Shown here: positions 45,646-58,004 of the stretch, in pieces
How the letters are laid out: the number at the start of each line of letters is the position of its first letter
Position numbering within the stretch: the stretch's first letter is position 1
Assembly (NCBI RefSeq): GCF_003573695.1
Contig: NC_039358.1
Span: forward strand, 156,292,920 to 156,356,919
Direction: 5' to 3'
Source: Papaver somniferum
Taxonomy: Eukaryota > Streptophyta > Magnoliopsida > Ranunculales > Papaveraceae
DNA length: 64,000 bases
The notes under the pieces: model-generated
What the model was told of the DNA's origin: nothing
The model's input: only the letters and a program-made list of their open reading frames with translations
The model's database searches: none
Translations under genes and position numbers: made by a program

Positions 45646-45948
45646 AATTAGCAACAGTTACATTTTCTCAATGCCCCAAAGAGATAAATTTCACAACAAA
45701 CAATTTAGCACAAAGAGGAGTAGTATTGAAAGCTGGAGAGAGAATCATACATTCTGGGAGGCCACACTTCCTGAAGAGAATAGAAATGCAAGGAGTATCT
45801 TATCTTAGCTTATGCTAATTCATGTTTACATAAATCAGTTTGCTTTTGTCCTATAACAATTTAGTGCTAATTTTAGTCTTGTAAACTTTTGTCTTGGCTT
45901 TTGCCTTAATTTTAATAAAATTTGTGATTTAGCAAAAAAAAAAAAAAA

Positions 45949-47777
45949 ACATAGTTCTTGGAAGTCAGATGAACCAATTCTAAACTTGTTTTGAAGTGTG
46001 GCAAATCGGTTCCAAGATTGTAAATATGAAAAAATATTTACAAAGTAAAGATGTCGACATACTTTGAACATGTGCAGTAACTCTTATGTTTTATTGTTCA
46101 AAGATATTCCTTAATAACTAAAGGAGAATCCCGGATCGAAATAAATTGAGAATCTTTTAATTAAGGTTTTTAGTTTTTATATGCTTTTAATTTCCAGAAA
46201 TTAAATGCATATGTTTAGAAAATAAAAATTAGTAATGTGCATTTACTAATTGGAGATTTTCTACTGAGATTTCGGTCAATATTTGGATAGTGCATTTCCA
46301 GGAATTATGAAAACCCATTTTGGCGTTTATTGCACATCTTTGAGAATATTCGGTTTTGGAAATTCCTTGGTGTCCAAACTTCCTTGGTCTATAAATATTG
46401 AAGTTTGCATTTCAAGCAAACTAATCCTCAGAGCCAGCAAAACTACCTAGTTGTGTTGTTACTGGTGGAGCCATCTATTCGGAGAGGAAGTACCTTAATT
46501 AGGCGAAATCTCTTACGACCGCTCGTTTTAAAGACTTCTTTGGGATTGGGAAGCTCTACGAGTACCGTTGGTGGGAAACTAGATAATTGCAGTTTATTAT
46601 TGGTTTTCGATTGATTTGATTGACTAACAGTTGTTGAACTTTGATTGCACTTAGTTTGTTTATGCTTGAGAATCTTCTCTTCTGATATAAGATTCACTCA
46701 AACTAGATCGAAGTGTCGACGGGGATCTTTAGAACTGTTTGTAGATCTAAAGACGTCTTGTGATAATCCGTTGTTAACAGACTCCGTTATGTGTGTGATT
46801 GATCACAAGAAATTCAAGTTGATTGTGTGCAGGTGTTTATTGAAGATCTAAGAAGATTTGAAAACAAAGAAGATTTGAAAACAAAGAAGATTTCTTATTT
46901 GAGTTCATAATCTTTGGTGCGCATAAAACTTGATCGGCTGGGGATCCAACTATAATCGGTTTATCTTTGTGATAACCTTGATTGATTAGTTGAGTAGATC
47001 GAAATCAATACAATTCTTTCTGATTAAGAGTATTGATTGCATAATCCAGAAAATTACTTTGGTAGTTGCTAAAAGATAGATCTAAGAACCTGACAAAGGA
47101 GTTTATTGAGATAAACAGAAGAGTCTTTTGTCAAACTCATATCACTTGGTTGAAAAGAGTTGTTACCGAACAGATTTATTGTTCCTTTACTGTTTGGAAT
47201 ACGAACCAAAGGAATTGTTCCAAGTGCGTGACTTATTACAAGTTGGAGGCGCAGGGATACTGAGGGAACTAGGTGAACTATAGGTTTAGTTGCTTGGTCT
47301 CAACTATACGAAGTTGGTTTAGATTTTGTATAGCGTCTTAATTCTGAGAGTATTCAATTCTGGACTAGGTCCCTGGGTTTTTCTACATTTGCGGTTTCCT
47401 CGTTAAAAAAATCTTGTTGTGTCTTTTGCTTTTCTATTTCTGCAATTATAATTGTTTTATTATAATTAGAAGTAAAATACACAAATATTAATTCATATTT
47501 ACTTGATAGCAATCCTATTGTGTTTGGTTAAGTCTGAACCTATTATCAAGTAATCATACTTCGTTGTTGTATTGTCTCGATCTTGTATCCATAGTCAATC
47601 ACACAAGTTATCTTGTTGTGGTAATGTCTCGATCTCGTATCCGTAGACGATCACACGAAGTGTGAACCAATTAGTTGTATTGTCTCGACTCAGTCCATAG
47701 ACAATCACTTTCGGAGAAAGGACTTATAGGTGGAAAAGTTTTAGATTGAGGTATATTTGGGTACCCTCGTCTTTTCA
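45949..47777 (+). repeat. D 3' LTR, part right of the LINE
   Basis: This aligns with 11249-13018 along its length. It includes GGTCTATAAATATTGAAG at 46386 (TATA box), which is absent from the 5' copy, the TTGCGGTTTCCTCGTTA block at 47390 and the triplicated TGTCTCGA unit (47565-47710). It ends CTCGTCTTTTCA. Confidence 0.85.
46389..46397 (+). promoter_or_regulatory. TATA box of D's 3' LTR
   Basis: CTATAAATA lies in the U3 of the LTR, followed by a transcribed region that matches the 5' copy. The 44-bp block that contains it is deleted from the 5' LTR. Confidence 0.6.
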
Positions 47778-48341
47778 CATTCAACTAGATTAATTAAAAT
47801 GCCCTAATATGTTCATAAGGTTAACAAATTCCACTACCGTACACCACCAAACATAAATCCCATAAAAGAATGAGAATGAGACGAACTTTCAGTGCCATTC
47901 AACAAGACTAATTACAGTCACATCTCATACGAAAGAAAGCATTAATTCACTAAGATAGACTATCTTGGATAGTAGTACAACATCTACAAGACCGCAACTA
48001 GTCAATCAATTCAGCAAAACAAAACCCAAATCATGAAATTGATTCAATTGAACATCATCGATCCAAAGAAGACTTTAACAATCAAACAACTCAAAACCCT
48101 AAATTCAATTCAAAATGAATTAAAAAAGGGGGAAAGAAATATAATGAATCTCAACATCACTTAAAATAAACAACTCAACATCTTCTATTCTTCTGATTAT
48201 ATCATCTATAGACACCCATCAATCGTCATCTCCATTCTATATTCCTCTCTATATACTTGAACTGAATTCAGTTGTAATGACAAAGCTAAAAGGATAAATG
48301 GAGAATATAATTGATTCTAAAAAGGAAACACATAAACATTA
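47778..48341 (+). other. Unassigned spacer between D and F1
   Basis: 564 AT-rich bases with no long frame and no repeat shared with the rest of the window that I can see. It may be older, unclassified sequence into which D and F1 inserted. Confidence 0.4.
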
Positions 48342-51300
48342 TGTAGATGGTGGATTTTCGACAAGGGATAAAATCGTAAAACCATAATTATACGTGTTCC
48401 TGATCCAACAATCAGATGAGTATTGAGACTCATGTCTCTTATCGAAGCATGAAAGCTCATGCCACAAGAATCTCTGACTGAGAATATTGTCTCTCAGAGT
48501 ATATGTAGATGTGTAGTCTCTCAGCTGAGGCAACGTCATATCTCATGAATACTGAGCAATTTCAATAATTACTTCTATATAGAATCGAAAGATTGGACGG
48601 CTTCTACACAGCTTTCCTGCTAGTATAGAGCAATAACGTCTTCAGGATGTAACAATGTTTTCCCTGACTATATAAAAGAAATATGACGCTTCAACAAGCT
48701 CATATCACTCAGTTCCTGAATAATTAATGCTACAAGACGACCGTACTAGTATAGAGTCATCAATTAATTATTCCTACATTATCAGATTCATTAACTGAAT
48801 TCCTGAAAAATATTCTACATTATTCATAATATTTCGTTACTTCAATTCATGGTTTTTCCAGCAGAATTCCATGGGTTGGTAATAAATATTCAACGTACGG
48901 GCTTCTGAGCCACTATCGAGTAAGCCCCAACTAAAATGGTGCAAGTGTACTCAGCAATAATGAACTAACGAGCACCTGAATGCACGAACGAGCATTCCAA
49001 AATCTGAAGGAACGATGAACCTATGCAAAATAGGAAGAAAATAATAAATAATAAAATATTAATCAAGGCGGTGGGGGACTGGTCCCACCGGCCGGCTGGT
49101 CGTGTCGTGGCCAGTCCCACGCCTAATTTTATATTTTATCATATTTTTATTATTTTCCTTGATCTCATGAAAATTCCCTTATTTGAACAAAACTCATTCG
49201 TTTAAAGGAAACTCCTCAGTTTTATGGTGTTTCCTTCACATCAAGGAAATAATAAATAATTAGGAAAGGTGTGCGGGACCAAGCCTACTAGCCGGCTGGT
49301 CATGCCCTAGTTGTGGCCGGTCCCACACCTTACATTCCTTATTATTCTATTATTATTTCCTTCATCCCATGAAATTCCTTGATTTCATGATGTTTCTTTC
49401 AAATCATGTAACTAATAAATAAAATTAGGGAAAACTCACGGGACCGGGCCCTAGCCGTCCATGCCCTAGTCAGCCGGTCCCACATGCCCTTATTTTATTA
49501 TTATTATTTTTATTTGTTTCCCTCATCTCATGGAAACTCCTTCACTTTAAGGAAAACTCCTTTATTTCAACAAACTCCTTGATTTCATGGTATTTCCCTA
49601 AAATCATGAAAAATAATATAAAATTAGGAAAAAGTGCCATGAGATAAGCTTATTGGCCGGTCGGCTATGCCTTGGCCATAACCGGTCCCACACTTCATGA
49701 TTCCTTCATTTTATTATTATTATTTCCTTCATCTTATGAAGTTTCCTCAGTTTGAGCAAAAACCTTGATTTCTTCATATTTTCTCAAATGATTGCTCAAA
49801 TACACACCAGAAAATATCAAAATTCTCAGGACTGAGACGCGAGCATTTTGGCGACACGAGCATATTACCTTGACCGACCAAGGTTGGCTATTTTGCTTGC
49901 AAGAGGCCGGTCCCATATACTTTCATCATTTGACCTAATTTGGTCATATTAGGTTCAAACTCTTCCAAACAATTTTGGAATTTCACAAAACGATCGTCAG
50001 TCGATCCCTTGACCAACCAGGGTCGATTTCATGACCCCTTGGTCGGTCCTTCATCTCTTCATAATTTATTAGGTTTTATCACCTAAGGTTCAGACGGACA
50101 TTGTTTGAAATAAATGATTAAACCAGCATTTAATCATCTTTTCACCAACTGGTCTTCAAGAGACTTTGGTATTTTGTTCACTCGAGCATCTGGGCGCTAC
50201 ATGGTCGATCCATCATCCCATGTAGCCGGTCCCTCTTTCACTCAATGGTTAATTTTCAATAAATCATCAATTGATCAAAATTAGGGTTTCGAATCCGAAG
50301 CTCTGCAAAACATAATTCTAAGCAGATTCAAACACTAATAATTTTATGTTGATCCCGTGATCAACATTATAATACTCGGTTCCAGTATTTTAAGTTAATA
50401 TTCTATTTGGTCCTGTTACCAATAATTCATCAAACGAGCAACATCCGTTCAAATGAGCAATATTTGCTCAGACTAAGGAATATTGGTTCAACTATCAATA
50501 TTCAACAATTTATCAAGTGAACAGTATTTGTTCACCTTAACTATCTACATTTATTCGAAAATTATACTTATGTATCAACAGACACGTTCAATTCATGAGT
50601 CCCAGAAAATTTGTTCGACTCAGCAATGCAAGGACTCATCGTCCCACGAAGTCAGCAACTGACTAACTAAATACACGTCTGCCTTGCAGACTCCACAATG
50701 ACGAGACATCAATTGTGTCACATAGGGGGATATTAACTAGGGTTTTGATCTGGCGGTTTGCGGAACGTGTGTTCATACACACGATGAGAATGTGAGCAAT
50801 TCGTGCAATCAGTTGAAGGAGTTAGCAAAGTAGTGGGTAGAAAATCAACCAAGTATCCGCACGATGAGCAACTGGTTTTAACACGATTTCCACTTCCCCA
50901 CTCTTTGACTCCAGCAACTGTCACACTTCATGGGATCAAGGTGTTTTACAATTCTAGCAATATAAATAAGTCTCTGAATCATGATTGAATACAAGAAAAT
51001 CTTTCATAAAAACAGACAACACGAGATTAACAACTCAACGTCTGAGCAATTACTCTCAACAGAGCGAATTCAATCAATCAGAGCTTATCTTATTCCTTTA
51101 CGCAGAATACACAACACATCCACTATCTTCGATCACCATTGATCTCACACATTTCTCAGCTTACCTCCTACATATCGACCCATCCTCTCTTGTGACCGAA
51201 TTGACTTTGGAACGACCATTGTCTTGATTTAGGTCGGAGTCCTACATATTGATCTCTCGAATTCAAAGCACTCACTTTTTGCAGTGCATCTGTGTGAGGT

Positions 51301-51389
51301 TTAACAGTTCGCTCGGTTCAAGGAGTTGCCTCTGCACGGTCGTCTCCTCAATTCCGTAAAAACCAGCAACTCGTTTTGCCCCATCTACA
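48342..51389 (+). repeat. F1 5' LTR
   Basis: 3048 bp, the reverse complement family of F2's LTR. The start TGTAGATGGTGGATTTTCGAC mirrors the ends of F2's LTR copies, and the end GTTTTGCCCCATCTACA precedes the PBS. It contains four copies of a GC-rich quasi-palindromic unit (49066-49694). Confidence 0.8.
49066..49694 (+). repeat. GC-rich tandem units in F1 LTR
   Basis: Four units with spacings of about 204, 166 and 204 bases each contain a core like GTGGGACCGG...GGCCGGCTGGTC...GGTCCCACACC, then AT-rich ATTATTATTTCCTTCATC and CATGAAATTCCTTGATTTC segments. The cores are quasi-palindromic and much richer in GC than the surroundings. F2's 5' LTR carries three (61470-61925). Confidence 0.7.
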
Positions 51390-51392
51390 TAT

Positions 51393-51408
51393 TTGCAACC
51401 ACAGTGGG
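51393..51408 (+). promoter_or_regulatory. F1 primer binding site (diverged)
   Basis: TTGCAACCACAGTGGG is three bases after the LTR. F2 has TGGCGACCACAGTGGG at the same place, so F1 has lost the perfect TGG start. Confidence 0.6.
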
Positions 51409-51446
51409 AGATCATTCTCTCGGTTGCAATCTCAATTCTCACAAAG

Positions 51447-52018
51447 ATGGTCGGTCTTAGGTCTGGTTCAGTTACCAATCCGGGTTCAACACCCGACTCT
51501 AATATCGCAAGCTCTAGTGGTACTGCCAACACTACTCCTCTGGCGCAACCTGCCACTACCACTCCTCCGGCGCAACCTGCCACTACCACTCCTCCGGCGC
51601 AGCCTGCCACCACTACTCCTCTAATCAATGGTGCTCCAGTGATCACCCCTAAAAGTGACGGCACTGGTGCCATCAACAATCCACTCTTTCGTCGGTCTCC
51701 TGAAGAAATCAGAGAAAATCCGCCTACCATAGGCGATCTCATGAAGGTGCAAGAGACTCTTTCCAAAAATCAGACTGACATGGCTACTACTCAGAAGGAA
51801 TTATTTAATTAACTCAAGACTCTTACAGAAAAGATGTCAGAGAAAACTCAGGAGAAAGGAAAATCTAAAGAAACGTCTTCAGACGCTGATCCCGAAGTCA
51901 CTCCGATCCATGTAGTAGATGATGAGGAAGTTCCTAAGGCTGCATACAATCCACCAGCGAAAGAACCATCCAGTTTTATCACTCGTGAAGACCTGAAACG
52001 CCTTTTGTAGGATCGTGG
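51447..52018 (+). pseudogene. F1 gag, N-terminal part
   Basis: It begins MVGLRSGSVTNPGSTP. Three tandem copies of the 11-residue unit (A/P)QPATTTPPAQ-like follow (51540-51630), then the block NPLFRRSPEEIRENPP shared with F2. A stop at about 51811 follows KELFN, and the frame then continues as LKTLTEKMSEKTQEKGKS. It is interrupted at 52019 by F2, just after DLKRLL, a stop and DRG. Confidence 0.8.
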
Positions 52019-53565
52019 TGTAGATGGGTAAAAACGATTCGCTGGTTTTTTAGGGAAGTGAAGAGACGAGCGTGTTGCAGAGACTCCTCAACCAAGTAAA
52101 CTGCTTAACCTCACACAGATGCACTGCAAAGCGAGTGCTTAGATTCGAGAGATCAATCTGTAGGACTCCGGCCTAAACCAAGTCAATGACCGTTCCAGAG
52201 TCAATTCGGTCGCAAAGAGGGAGATGGGTTGATCTGTAGGAGGGAAGCTGAGAATTTTGTGGGATCAGTGATGATCAAGGATTGTGGATGTATTGAAGGT
52301 TTCTGCAATTTTTGGTGAACTGATGAGTTTGAATAAGTTATGATAGATTGATGAATTCTTGAGAGTAGTTACTCGAGAAATTCGACAATTGCTTATAGCT
52401 AGTGATCATTCGTTGTTTTCAATCATGGATTCAGAGACTTATTTATATTGTCAGAGTCGTGAACACCTTGATCCCTGTAAGTGTGACGGTTTCTTGAGTG
52501 AAAGAGTGGGAAAGTGGGAGATCGTGGTGAAACCAGTTCTAGATTGTGCGGAGACTTGGTTGATCATTTACCCACCACTTTGCTAACTCCTTCAACCACT
52601 GACACGACTTACTCACATTTATCGTTGTGGATGAATCCACGTGTTGTAGGCCGCCATACCAAAACCCTAATTGATATCCCCCAATTTGACGTGATTGATG
52701 TCTCATGAATCGTGGAGTCTGCATGACAGACGTGTATTAATTAGTCAGTTGTTGACTGATTAGATAGTGAGTCTACGTTTTGTTGAATCGAGCATGAGTG
52801 ATGAATGCTCAGCGATTCATGGATCGAACATGTAGTTATCTGAAATGATGTCAATATTGTAGATTCAGTGATGAATTACTGACCAGTATTTGAACGACTG
52901 AGCAAGTATTGCTCAATTCGGTGAACTATTAAATATTGAGAATTTGACGAGCAACTGGGCAATTACTGCTCAATTCGAAAAATTAATGATTATTGATAAT
53001 TCGACAAATAGATCATTCTGGGAATTCAGCAGTGAATGTCACGGCAGAATTAATCTATTGCAGAAGGATATTAGCCAGTTAAAGCGTCATACACATTCTG
53101 AAAGGTGCATAGTCAGAGTGCAACAAGTGTTGCCGGAATCTGAAGGCGTTGATGCTCTCAATCTACGTATAACCTCCTGTATCTATCCCCAGTCTCTCCA
53201 CATAGTCAGGGAACAGTGAGTGTCACCGACGTCCTGAAGGCGTTAATGCTCTCAATCTACGGAGAACTGCCCAATAGTTCTTCTATGTGGAGGGGGTCTC
53301 TTTCATGTAGTCAGGGAACAATGAGTGTCACCGACGTCATGAAGGCGTTAATCTCTCAATCTACGGAGAACCGCCCAATTATGTTATTCTACATAAAGGG
53401 CATGATGAAATGTCAGGGATCGAACGCTCAGCTAGTGGAGGACTTTCGACATACATGTTCATCATGGCTTCGTAAAATATGAATCGTTGCGTGCCTGAAA
53501 GATGTGTCAAAAACATGCATCATGATTTTACGGTTTTGACCTTTGTTGAAAATCCACCATCAACA
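52019..53565 (-). repeat. F2 3' LTR, internally deleted
   Basis: 1547 bp. Compared with the 5' LTR it jumps from about 60434 to 62418-equivalent sequence (near 53005), losing the GC-rich units and most of the GAGCAA-type repeats. Ends TGTAGATGGG and CCATCAACA on the plus strand. Confidence 0.85.
53130..53400. repeat. Tandem GTCACCGACGTC units in F2 3' LTR
   Basis: Two to three units of about 125 bases contain GTGTCACCGACGTC, GAAGGCGTTAATG and CAATCTACGGAGAAC. The 5' LTR has the equivalent array at 62535-62810. Confidence 0.7.
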
Positions 53566-53580
53566 TTAAGTCCCCTTCTT
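53566..53580 (-). promoter_or_regulatory. F2 polypurine tract
   Basis: The minus strand reads AAGAAGGGGACTTAA directly before the 3' LTR. Confidence 0.65.
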
Positions 53581-54640
53581 AGTGAGGGACAATTATGTTC
53601 CGCAGTATGCATTAAATGGTGATTTTCAGTCGATGAGACTGGTGGTTGAACTCAGTCTACAAAGGTATGTTCAGAATCCCTAATTCGCTCCAGTGGTGTT
53701 ACATACGAGAAAATATCGAGGTAAGGACCCTGATAATATGATAGAGTGTCATCCCGTGAGCATGGAGAGATGAGGCACTGCTGATTTGGACGCCCGGAGG
53801 TTCAGTTCTGGTTGGTTTAGCGTTTGCGGGCCCGAGCCCAAAAAGAAATCCTTGTTTTAGGAACAAACGCTCGTTCTTTGTTAGTTTAAGAAACAAACAA
53901 AATAGACCTGAGTCTAATGATACAAATTTTGTCTATGCGCTTTCACGGAAGCCAAAATTTTATTTTTTAAATATGTGAGATTTCCAAAAGGGAATAAACT
54001 CTCGTTTCAAAGGTGGATGCTCGTGAGAGGGAGCAAAAATATATACATATATTTTCAAAGTTACATGAGTTTCACGTTTAAGACGTATATTTTTGTAAAA
54101 TCGATGTTTTGATTTTGAACAATTGTTGAAAGTAGACAATTATTCACGGTGAGATAATGTCTGTATGTGAGTTTTCACAATTGTAGAATGGACGTTTGTC
54201 CAATTTTTGAAAAATCAGTGAATGTTCACACAATGAAAATTTATGTGAAATTAAATTTTTGATTTTCCGCAATTGCTAGAAGTAAGCAATTTTTGATAAA
54301 ATACTGTTTGTATGGATTTTGTGATCTGATAGTGTATGCACAAAATCAATGAGTGTTCACTCGGTGGGAGTCGCTCACACGATGAAAATAATGTGAATTG
54401 TTGACAGTTTTATGAAAATCACGTTATGGTTTTGAATAACAAATTGTGTTCGTCTTTGCAGGTTTGAAGGAGCGAACAAATTCTCGAGATTGTAATCACT
54501 GCTAGTGAAATTGTAAATAGGTAAGAGTTGGATGGTTACCATTTTTGTAGACGCTGTTGTGAGCACTTTTATTCCATGATTCATTGTTTTGTCGAATCTT
54601 GCGCTTCGTATGTACTATGTGCCGAAGTAGCCACTTTGCC
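53581..54640. other. F2 AT-rich sequence next to the 3' LTR
   Basis: No supported gene. Degenerate repeats of AATTTTTGA/GAATGTTCACAC type occur at 54110-54370. A TATACATATATTT stretch at 54038 could be a TATA box for the plus-strand exons that follow, by analogy with A and B. Confidence 0.35.
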
Positions 54641-57600
54641 AGAATGACTGACTCCCATGATGATAATTCCAAAGATGGTGTTTCCAGAGATGACATCTCT
54701 ACGGATGCAACTTTAAGAAATGGTACTTCTGGGACCTCTGAGTGATGGTGAGAGATCCTTCATACTGAGTTGTACTTCTGGTTATTTCATTAGCTTTACC
54801 ACAGGATGATCGAATAGTGAGATCCTGAATAAATGCAGACTCCACGGAAATGGAAGAAAGTCTACGAGAGCGGAGAACCCAGCAGTAAGGACTACATGAT
54901 GACGTGCAGTCCCCAACCGTCTCTTTGGTGAGTTGTTAGCGCTCCTTGTGTCATGACTTTTCCCTTCCCATGCAATTAGGATCACGAGACCAAGGTTTGT
55001 TATTTATTTTCAGACTTTTGCTCCATGACGGTCTTCAACTTTTTCCCAGACAAACAATTCAGGAATCCAACACTGATGAAGAAGTCGATGTAAGTATCTC
55101 TTTCGTGCAGGTGATCGTGGCATCGCATTGAATGAAATAATAATAATTATTTTCGATGTACCCAGGAGGAAATCATTGTAGATAAGCATCATGTTGACGA
55201 AGCATGCTCTTCTTTGGGACATGATAATATGGAGAATTCCCGAAATCCCGAACCGAATGGAGATAGCGGCGTTTCCGATGGAGATTTCGGCGTTGCTAAG
55301 CCTTCAAATGATTTAGAGACTCCCATAGTAAGTATATCTACTGTAGTCTCTTTATAGAAGTATGAACTTGTTGATTTGTGAATGAATGAATGAGAATCCA
55401 TGTGAGTATATGAGTAATTTTGCTGAAATACGTTACCAGAAAATTTCAGACTTCAGCCTTTTAGTGAAAACACTATATAATCTTCGTCCGGAATTGGAAT
55501 TTCGCGATCTGCATATGTATCTTCAAGCCCAGAAAATTTCCAAGCTTTTGAAAGGAAGCTTTTGAGTTTTGAGCATGTTTAGGGCCTGAAAAAGGCGAAA
55601 CAGTATACTTCCAGGAGACTTTCAGAACTTTTTCAGATTGTATGTTGTCCAATGTTTTGGCCACATCTCTTTGTTCGTTTCTCCGATTGCTGTGAATTTT
55701 GGATATGTTGTAGAGGACATCCATATGAAGAGAATGGTATATGACCCATCCCTAGATTCTTCACCAATTTCTCCCAGTTCGTCGTATTATACAAGGCATC
55801 ATAAAATTATCTTAGACGGGCTTGTTGTAAAACACTCTTGTTGTGTCTTTAGACCATTCGCTTGTGTCTTGAACGGTTGGTGAAGGATTTTGATGTCATT
55901 GATTCATTTGAGATCAGGACCCCTTGATTGATACATGATCATGGTGATTGCAACACCATCTTGTTTCTGTCAGTCGTAGAAACATCACTTCTGAAACCCT
56001 GGTCACGGGACCATCACTGAGGTTGGTCTCAAGAGGGGGTGATGTAATGACCATGATTGCATGTCCCGGTGGCAGCATTCCTTTTATGATGAATGATCAG
56101 CACATGAGAGTCTGGTGTCACGAGTCTTGGATTGTGAGACTTATCGCCATGATCAGTGGACCGTCAGTCCCCAGTATTTTGTTAAATCCCTCTTTTCGTT
56201 TTCCCTTCTTCTGGCAAGACCTAGATAGAGAACCCAGTTAGAAAAATTGATGTAAATACCTAGGTGGTCGAAGTTGGAGGTACCTTGATGAAAGACTTAG
56301 CGGAATGACCCGGTGTACACCGATGTGGAATTTATGAATCCCGTCTAAGAATTGCTGCCTGCATGTTGTATGCTCTGGAAACTGTAGGAACCTCATACGA
56401 CGTCGGAATTCGATGCTTGACCCAAATTTTGAAGCTAAGAGACTGAGTTATCACATGAGAAAAGAATCACTCAATTTGGAGTTGTAGAGGTCAGCCAACG
56501 AAGCGTGCACATTTGTAATTTGTAATCCCGTACAATTGTTTTAGATTTCGTAGACCTGATGGTAAAAGCCATATCTTTCAGCTCGTATGTCCGATTGATG
56601 CACCCTTTTGGTATGTTGTATAAGAGACATAGACGAACATCTTTTGTTGAGGAGGAATTGTCCCATTCCTCACCCATTGGTACGTTTTTGTAAACCCATG
56701 GCCTGAAATGTGTTGTATCTCTTTTGTGGAGGCGATGAGAACATCTTGTAGAAGACTTTGGTTTGTGCCCATCTGTCGTGTAAGCTTTGGGAAGACATTC
56801 ATGTTACCATGTTTTCAGGTCTAAAAATCTTGATATGAATCATTAGGGCTTGAAGAAGTACGATCCATAGAGTAACGCTTCAGAGGATGGATAGTTGATG
56901 AAGCTGGATGTTGCGCCTGAGACTGATGAGATCACAATTGAATTTTCTCCAGAAATTTTTGTTGATGCTGAGACCATGAATGGAGTTCCTCCACATGTCC
57001 TTGTTGATGCCGATACTATGGTTGGAGTTGCTCCAGAGACCGAAAATGATAGTCTTTGCTCTTCCATCCAGTGAGCCTTTACATGCACGACCCAATTGGT
57101 GAGTTGAGCATTCCTTAGATGGAGGTGTACTAGGATTTCAACCTAAATTCTCCTGAATATGACTTTACTGTGAAGTGGCTTCGTCAGGGAATCGATGTTG
57201 TTGTGGCAGATAACAACGACAGTCTCCATTCTGGATGTGGTTGGTGAAGGTAGGAAATTCCCAAGTCGTGCAGGGGCTTGTGATGTAGAGAGGTTCAGAA
57301 GACCGAGAGCTAACTATCGAGACTTTGGGTTATCCGGGCTCATACTTCGTAAAATGGTTCATGCGTGTTTGTTGCCGGGGGCAACAAGATCCAGTGCATC
57401 CCTCATTCACTTAACAGAGTTGAAGGAGTTTGTAGCATCCATTGACGAATGAATGATGTTGCATCTGATCCAGAAGTCTTATCATGGGATAGTGAAAACT
57501 TATCGATTGATCGTTTTGGTGTTGAATCAGCGTGTCATCGTCGAGATATTTGTGCTGAATCCATAGACGCTAATGAAAAGGGTGTACTCTTTGATTGGGA

Positions 57601-57990
57601 GTACAATTTGAGGAATTCTTGGATGCTTGAGCGTTGAAGCGTCGAATATCTTAGGCTTGATCGTCTTGGCCCGTGTATCTTCTGTTGATTCAGCATTCCG
57701 CTGCGATAGTGGGATTCAATACTTGTGCAGACATCAAATATTTATGATTTTGTGGCACCCGTGGACATTCCTGCAATTCTATGGAGAAATGCTCAAAGCG
57801 TTCTTTGCCATGCTTCCGTCATCTCTCAGTAGTGAATTTCTTGGTGAGATGCTCGATTAGAAGAGGTATCATATTCAACCACTTGGTAAAATATTACGGA
57901 GGTGAAATTACCCACTCACAGCGTCTTGCAATAACAAAGATGCTAGCAGAATTGAGTCCCCATGCTAGAATAACATGTGAGGATATGGGA
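54641..57990 (+). pseudogene. Spliced gene-like sequence antisense to F2
   Basis: Two exons are well supported by splice sites and phase: 55050-55089 (TTTCCCAG|A...GTCGAT|GTAAGT) and 55166-55327 (GTACCCAG|GAGGAA...CCCATA|GTAAGT). The second is 54 codons, acidic (SSLGHDNMENSRNPEPNGD). An earlier open stretch, MTDSHDDNSKDGVSRDD, is at 54641. Later fragments are 56900-57070 (IFVDAETMNGVPP then VLVDADTMVGVAP, a small internal repeat) and 57449-57637. No full joined frame could be built, so it is treated as decayed. Orientation relative to F2 is the same as in A and B. Confidence 0.4.
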
Positions 57991-58004
57991 GGAATGAGAC
58001 TTGC

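Larger units (their letters stand above)
40088..45948 (+). mobile_element. L1-type LINE, full length but decayed, inserted in D's 3' LTR
   Basis: The element has a 5' UTR, ORF1 (DUF4283-like plus zinc knuckle), ORF2 (endonuclease, RT, C-terminal RNase H) and a 15-base A-tail (45934-45948). The flanks ACATATTTTTTGGAA (40073-40087) and ACATAGTTCTTGGAA (45949-45963) match at 13 of 15 positions and are read as the target duplication. LTR sequence continues on the right. Many stops and frameshifts indicate that the insertion is old. Confidence 0.85.
11249..47777 (+). mobile_element. D: gag-only Sirevirus-like Ty1/copia element, outer shell of the nest
   Basis: D comprises a truncated 5' LTR (11249-13018), PBS (13021), gag, a small coiled-coil ORF, a non-coding 3' region with repeated purine tracts, and a 3' LTR (39037-40072 and 45949-47777). 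Gypsy A (with B and C inside) and a LINE are inserted into it. No protease, integrase, RT or RNase H typical of copia is present between gag and the 3' purine tracts, so D is a non-autonomous TR-GAG-like element or an internally deleted one. Very long LTRs, the gag type and the multiple purine tracts fit the Sirevirus group. Confidence 0.7.

Noticed and set aside
51272..51766. Minus-strand frame with repeated GCAGGVVVAG units
   Set aside because: It is the reverse translation of the QPATTTPPA repeats in F1 gag. Gag is supported by homology to F2.
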